This document shows positions 62,332 to 64,000 of a DNA stretch of 64,000 bases, in pieces (the stretch's first letter is position 1; each line of letters opens with the position of its first letter). Source of the stretch: Streptococcus sp. SPS1 (GTDB lineage: Bacteria > Bacillota > Bacilli > Lactobacillales > Streptococcaceae); contig NZ_JAQFJG010000010.1 of the NCBI RefSeq assembly GCF_030439915.1, positions 1-64,000 on the forward strand, read 5' to 3'. The notes under the pieces are model-generated. The model was not told the DNA's origin. It did no database searches and worked only from the letters and a program-made list of their open reading frames with translations. The position numbers and the translations under genes are program-made.

Positions 62332-63426
62332 ATGAGCAAGGAATTACACATTAACACAATTTTGGCCCAGGCGGGTATTAAGTCAGATGAAGCGACAGGT
62401 GCATTGGTGACACCGCTTCATTTTTCAACGACCTATCAGCATCCAGAGTTTGGTCGATCTACTGGATTTGACTATACGCGCACCAAAAACCCAACTCGTA
62501 GTAAGGCAGAAGAAGTCTTGGCAGCTATTGAGTCAGCAGACTATGCCCTAGCAACTAGCTCAGGAATGTCAGCAATTGTATTGGCCTTTAGCGTCTTTCC
62601 AGTAGGAAGTAAGGTCTTGGCTGTCCGTGACCTTTACGGTGGTTCTTTCCGCTGGTTCAATCAAGTGGAGCAGGAAGGCCGTTTCCATTTTACCTATGCC
62701 AATACAGAAGAAGAGTTGATTGCCGAGTTAGAAAAGGACGTGGATGTTCTCTATATCGAAACTCCAACCAATCCCTTGATGTTGGAATTTGATATTGAAA
62801 AACTAGCAAAATTGGCTCATGCTAAGGGTGCCAAAGTGGTGGTGGACAATACCTTCTACAGTCCTATCTACCAACGCCCAATTGAAGATGGAGCAGATAT
62901 CGTTCTTCATTCAGCAACCAAGTATCTGGCAGGTCACAATGATGTCTTGGCTGGGGTGGTTGTGACCAATAGTTTAGAACTATACGAGAAACTCTTTTAC
63001 AATCTCAATACGACAGGGGCAGTCTTGTCTCCATTTGACAGCTATCAATTGATTCGTGGTCTCAAGACCTTGTCTCTTCGTATGGAGCGCTCAACAGCCA
63101 ATGCTCAAGAAGTAGTTGCATTTTTGAAGGATTCTTCAGCAGTTAAGGAAGTTCTCTACACTGGTCGTGGAGGCATGATTTCCTTTAAAGTAGCGGATGA
63201 AACACGCATTCCTCATATCTTGAATAGTCTCAAGGTCTTCTCTTTTGCGGAAAGTTTGGGTGGAGTGGAAAGTCTCATTACCTATCCAACGACGCAAACC
63301 CACGCTGATATTCCAGCAGAAGTGCGCCATTCTTATGGTTTGACAGATGACCTCTTGCGCTTGTCAATTGGGATTGAGGATGCTAGAGATTTGATTGCAG
63401 ATTTGCGCCAAGCCTTGGAAGGATAA
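62332..63426 (+). CDS. metB: Cystathionine gamma-synthase / PLP transsulfuration enzyme
   Basis: A 364-residue Cys/Met-metabolism PLP enzyme. YTRTKNPTRSKAEEVLA (phosphate and substrate contacts), TSSGMSAIVLA, YIETPTNPLM, VDNTF, and the PLP lysine Lys197 in LHSATKYLAGHND. Joins O-acyl-homoserine and cysteine (fits the MetA in this window) or may also use sulfide. Beta-lyase activity cannot be excluded from sequence. ATG 62332 has SD tggaggtatt. The next gene, a MalY/PatB-like lyase, starts 7 bases after its stop, so synthesis and cleavage of cystathionine are encoded together. Confidence 0.88.
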   Translation: MSKELHINTILAQAGIKSDEATGALVTPLHFSTTYQHPEFGRSTGFDYTRTKNPTRSKAEEVLAAIESADYALATSSGMSAIVLAFSVFPVGSKVLAVRDLYGGSFRWFNQVEQEGRFHFTYANTEEELIAELEKDVDVLYIETPTNPLMLEFDIEKLAKLAHAKGAKVVVDNTFYSPIYQRPIEDGADIVLHSATKYLAGHNDVLAGVVVTNSLELYEKLFYNLNTTGAVLSPFDSYQLIRGLKTLSLRMERSTANAQEVVAFLKDSSAVKEVLYTGRGGMISFKVADETRIPHILNSLKVFSFAESLGGVESLITYPTTQTHADIPAEVRHSYGLTDDLLRLSIGIEDARDLIADLRQALEG

Positions 63427-63433
63427 GACAAAG

Positions 63434-64000
63434 ATGGGAAAATATGATTTTACAAGCCTGCCCAACCGTTTAGGTCACCATACCTATAAATGGAAAGAGG
63501 CAGAAACAGATAGTGAAGTCTTGCCAGCTTGGATAGCAGATATGGACTTTGTAGTCTTGCCTGAAATCCGCCAAGCCGTGCAGACTTACGCTGATCAACT
63601 GGTTTATGGCTATACCTATGCCAGTGAAGAGTTAATTAAGGAAGTTCAAAAGTGGGAAGCCACACAACACGGTTACCACTTTGACAAGGAAGCTCTTGTC
63701 TTTATCGAGGGTGTGGTACCAGCCATCTCAACAGCCATTCAAGCCTTTACAAAAGAAGGCGAGGCGGTTTTGATTAACACACCTGTCTACCCACCTTTTG
63801 CTCGCAGTGTCAAGTTGAATAATCGTAGATTGATTACCAATTCTTTGGTGGAAAAGGATGGTTTGTTTGAGATTGACTTTGACCAACTTGAAAAGGATTT
63901 GGTGGAAGAGAATGTTAAACTCTATATCCTATGCAATCCTCACAATCCTGGTGGACGTGTGTGGGAAAAAGAAGTGTTGGAGAAGATTGGCCAACTCTGC
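63434..64000 (+). CDS. MalY/PatB-type cystathionine beta-lyase (3' end beyond window)
   Basis: Open from ATG 63434 to the window edge (189 codons, no stop). N terminus MGKYDFTSLPNRLGHHTYKW, then PAWIADMDF, YGYTYASEE, VFIEGVVPAISTAIQAF, INTPVYPPF and ILCNPHNPGGRVW, the PatB/MalY class II aminotransferase-like series; the PLP lysine lies beyond the window. Cleaves cystathionine to homocysteine, or cysteine to pyruvate and H2S. SD is weak (gataagacaaag), but it follows metB by 7 bases in an apparent operon. Confidence 0.9.
   Translation, partial: MGKYDFTSLPNRLGHHTYKWKEAETDSEVLPAWIADMDFVVLPEIRQAVQTYADQLVYGYTYASEELIKEVQKWEATQHGYHFDKEALVFIEGVVPAISTAIQAFTKEGEAVLINTPVYPPFARSVKLNNRRLITNSLVEKDGLFEIDFDQLEKDLVEENVKLYILCNPHNPGGRVWEKEVLEKIGQLC

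Noticed and set aside
1-64000. CRISPR arrays, tRNA/rRNA genes, prophage or intact transposase genes
   Set aside because: No regularly spaced direct repeats with unique spacers, no cloverleaf tails or rRNA motifs, and no transposase or integrase frame were found on either strand. The short-period repeats at 50116-50297 are terminators.

Overview
The window is a chromosomal segment of a mitis-group Streptococcus (S. mitis, S. pseudopneumoniae or S. pneumoniae). Four things point there: a pneumococcal-type gene order (apt-metA-dnaD-tpiA-lytC, dpr-dfr-clpX-engB, rapZ-yvcK-whiA, cdaA-cdaR-glmM, dapB-cca, mntE-mgtA, asnS-rpsF-ssb-rpsR, murE, aliB), a choline-binding lysozyme (LytC), many BOX and RUP-type intergenic repeats, and YSIRK/LPXTG surface proteins. 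The two large LPXTG proteins, an extra glycosyltransferase cassette and a mosaic-looking dihydrofolate reductase favour a commensal mitis-group strain over a typical pneumococcus. This species call is inference.

Layout. 1-2.1 kb is a small accessory island (DUF4261 protein, a frameshifted GlnR-like regulator, a broken small exported protein) between two copies of a 17-bp direct repeat. 2.2-7.0 kb holds apt, metA, a dnaD-like gene, tpiA and lytC. 7.6-10.0 kb is a first LPXTG adhesin. 10.3-17.2 kb is a housekeeping block: dpr, dfr, clpX, engB, ridA, rapZ, yvcK, whiA. 17.27-17.58 kb holds a compact locus built like a par/Fst type I toxin-antitoxin module: a 31-codon membrane peptide on the minus strand, and a convergent small RNA that repeats the complement of the toxin start region and ends at a shared terminator. 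17.7-27.1 kb runs ferredoxin/flavodoxin-NADP reductase (minus), cdaA-cdaR-glmM (c-di-AMP synthesis and cell-wall precursor), DUF1149, degV, dapB-cca-ABC-F. 27.2-34.3 kb is a metal-efflux neighbourhood, mntE (minus) and a yybP-ykoY riboswitch with its P-type ATPase mgtA, split by an AT-rich two-gene glycosylation cassette. 34.4-43.4 kb holds a divergent deformylase-like gene, membrane proteins, yaaA, an FMN reductase, an MFS transporter, an aminotransferase and asnS. 43.8-48.9 kb is a second, very large LPXTG protein. 49-59 kb is rpsF-ssb-rpsR, a HAD-cyclophilin fusion, cvfD, a methyltransferase and GIY-YIG pair, ppaC, small stress genes, murE (minus) and a MurJ-type flippase. 59.3-64 kb is aliB, a small conserved protein, and two transsulfuration/methionine genes, the last cut by the window edge.

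Functional links. metA at one end and the cystathionine synthase/lyase genes at the other serve methionine and cysteine metabolism, and AliB supplies peptides. cdaA-cdaR-glmM, murE, the flippase and LytC concern the envelope. MntE and riboswitch-controlled MgtA both remove excess Mn/Ca, and PpaC is a Mn-dependent enzyme. Most housekeeping genes lie on the plus strand in tight runs with 1-11 bp overlaps. Accessory genes sit at gaps rich in BOX/RUP repeats.

Most notable: the Fst-like type I toxin-antitoxin locus, a DHFR allele with Leu at position 100 (the known trimethoprim-resistance change), the GT2-GtrA fusion with a GT-C-like partner, four tandem terminators at 50-51 bp spacing after rpsR, and a BOX element whose last base begins the start codon of a gene. 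No tRNA, rRNA, CRISPR array or intact transposase was seen.
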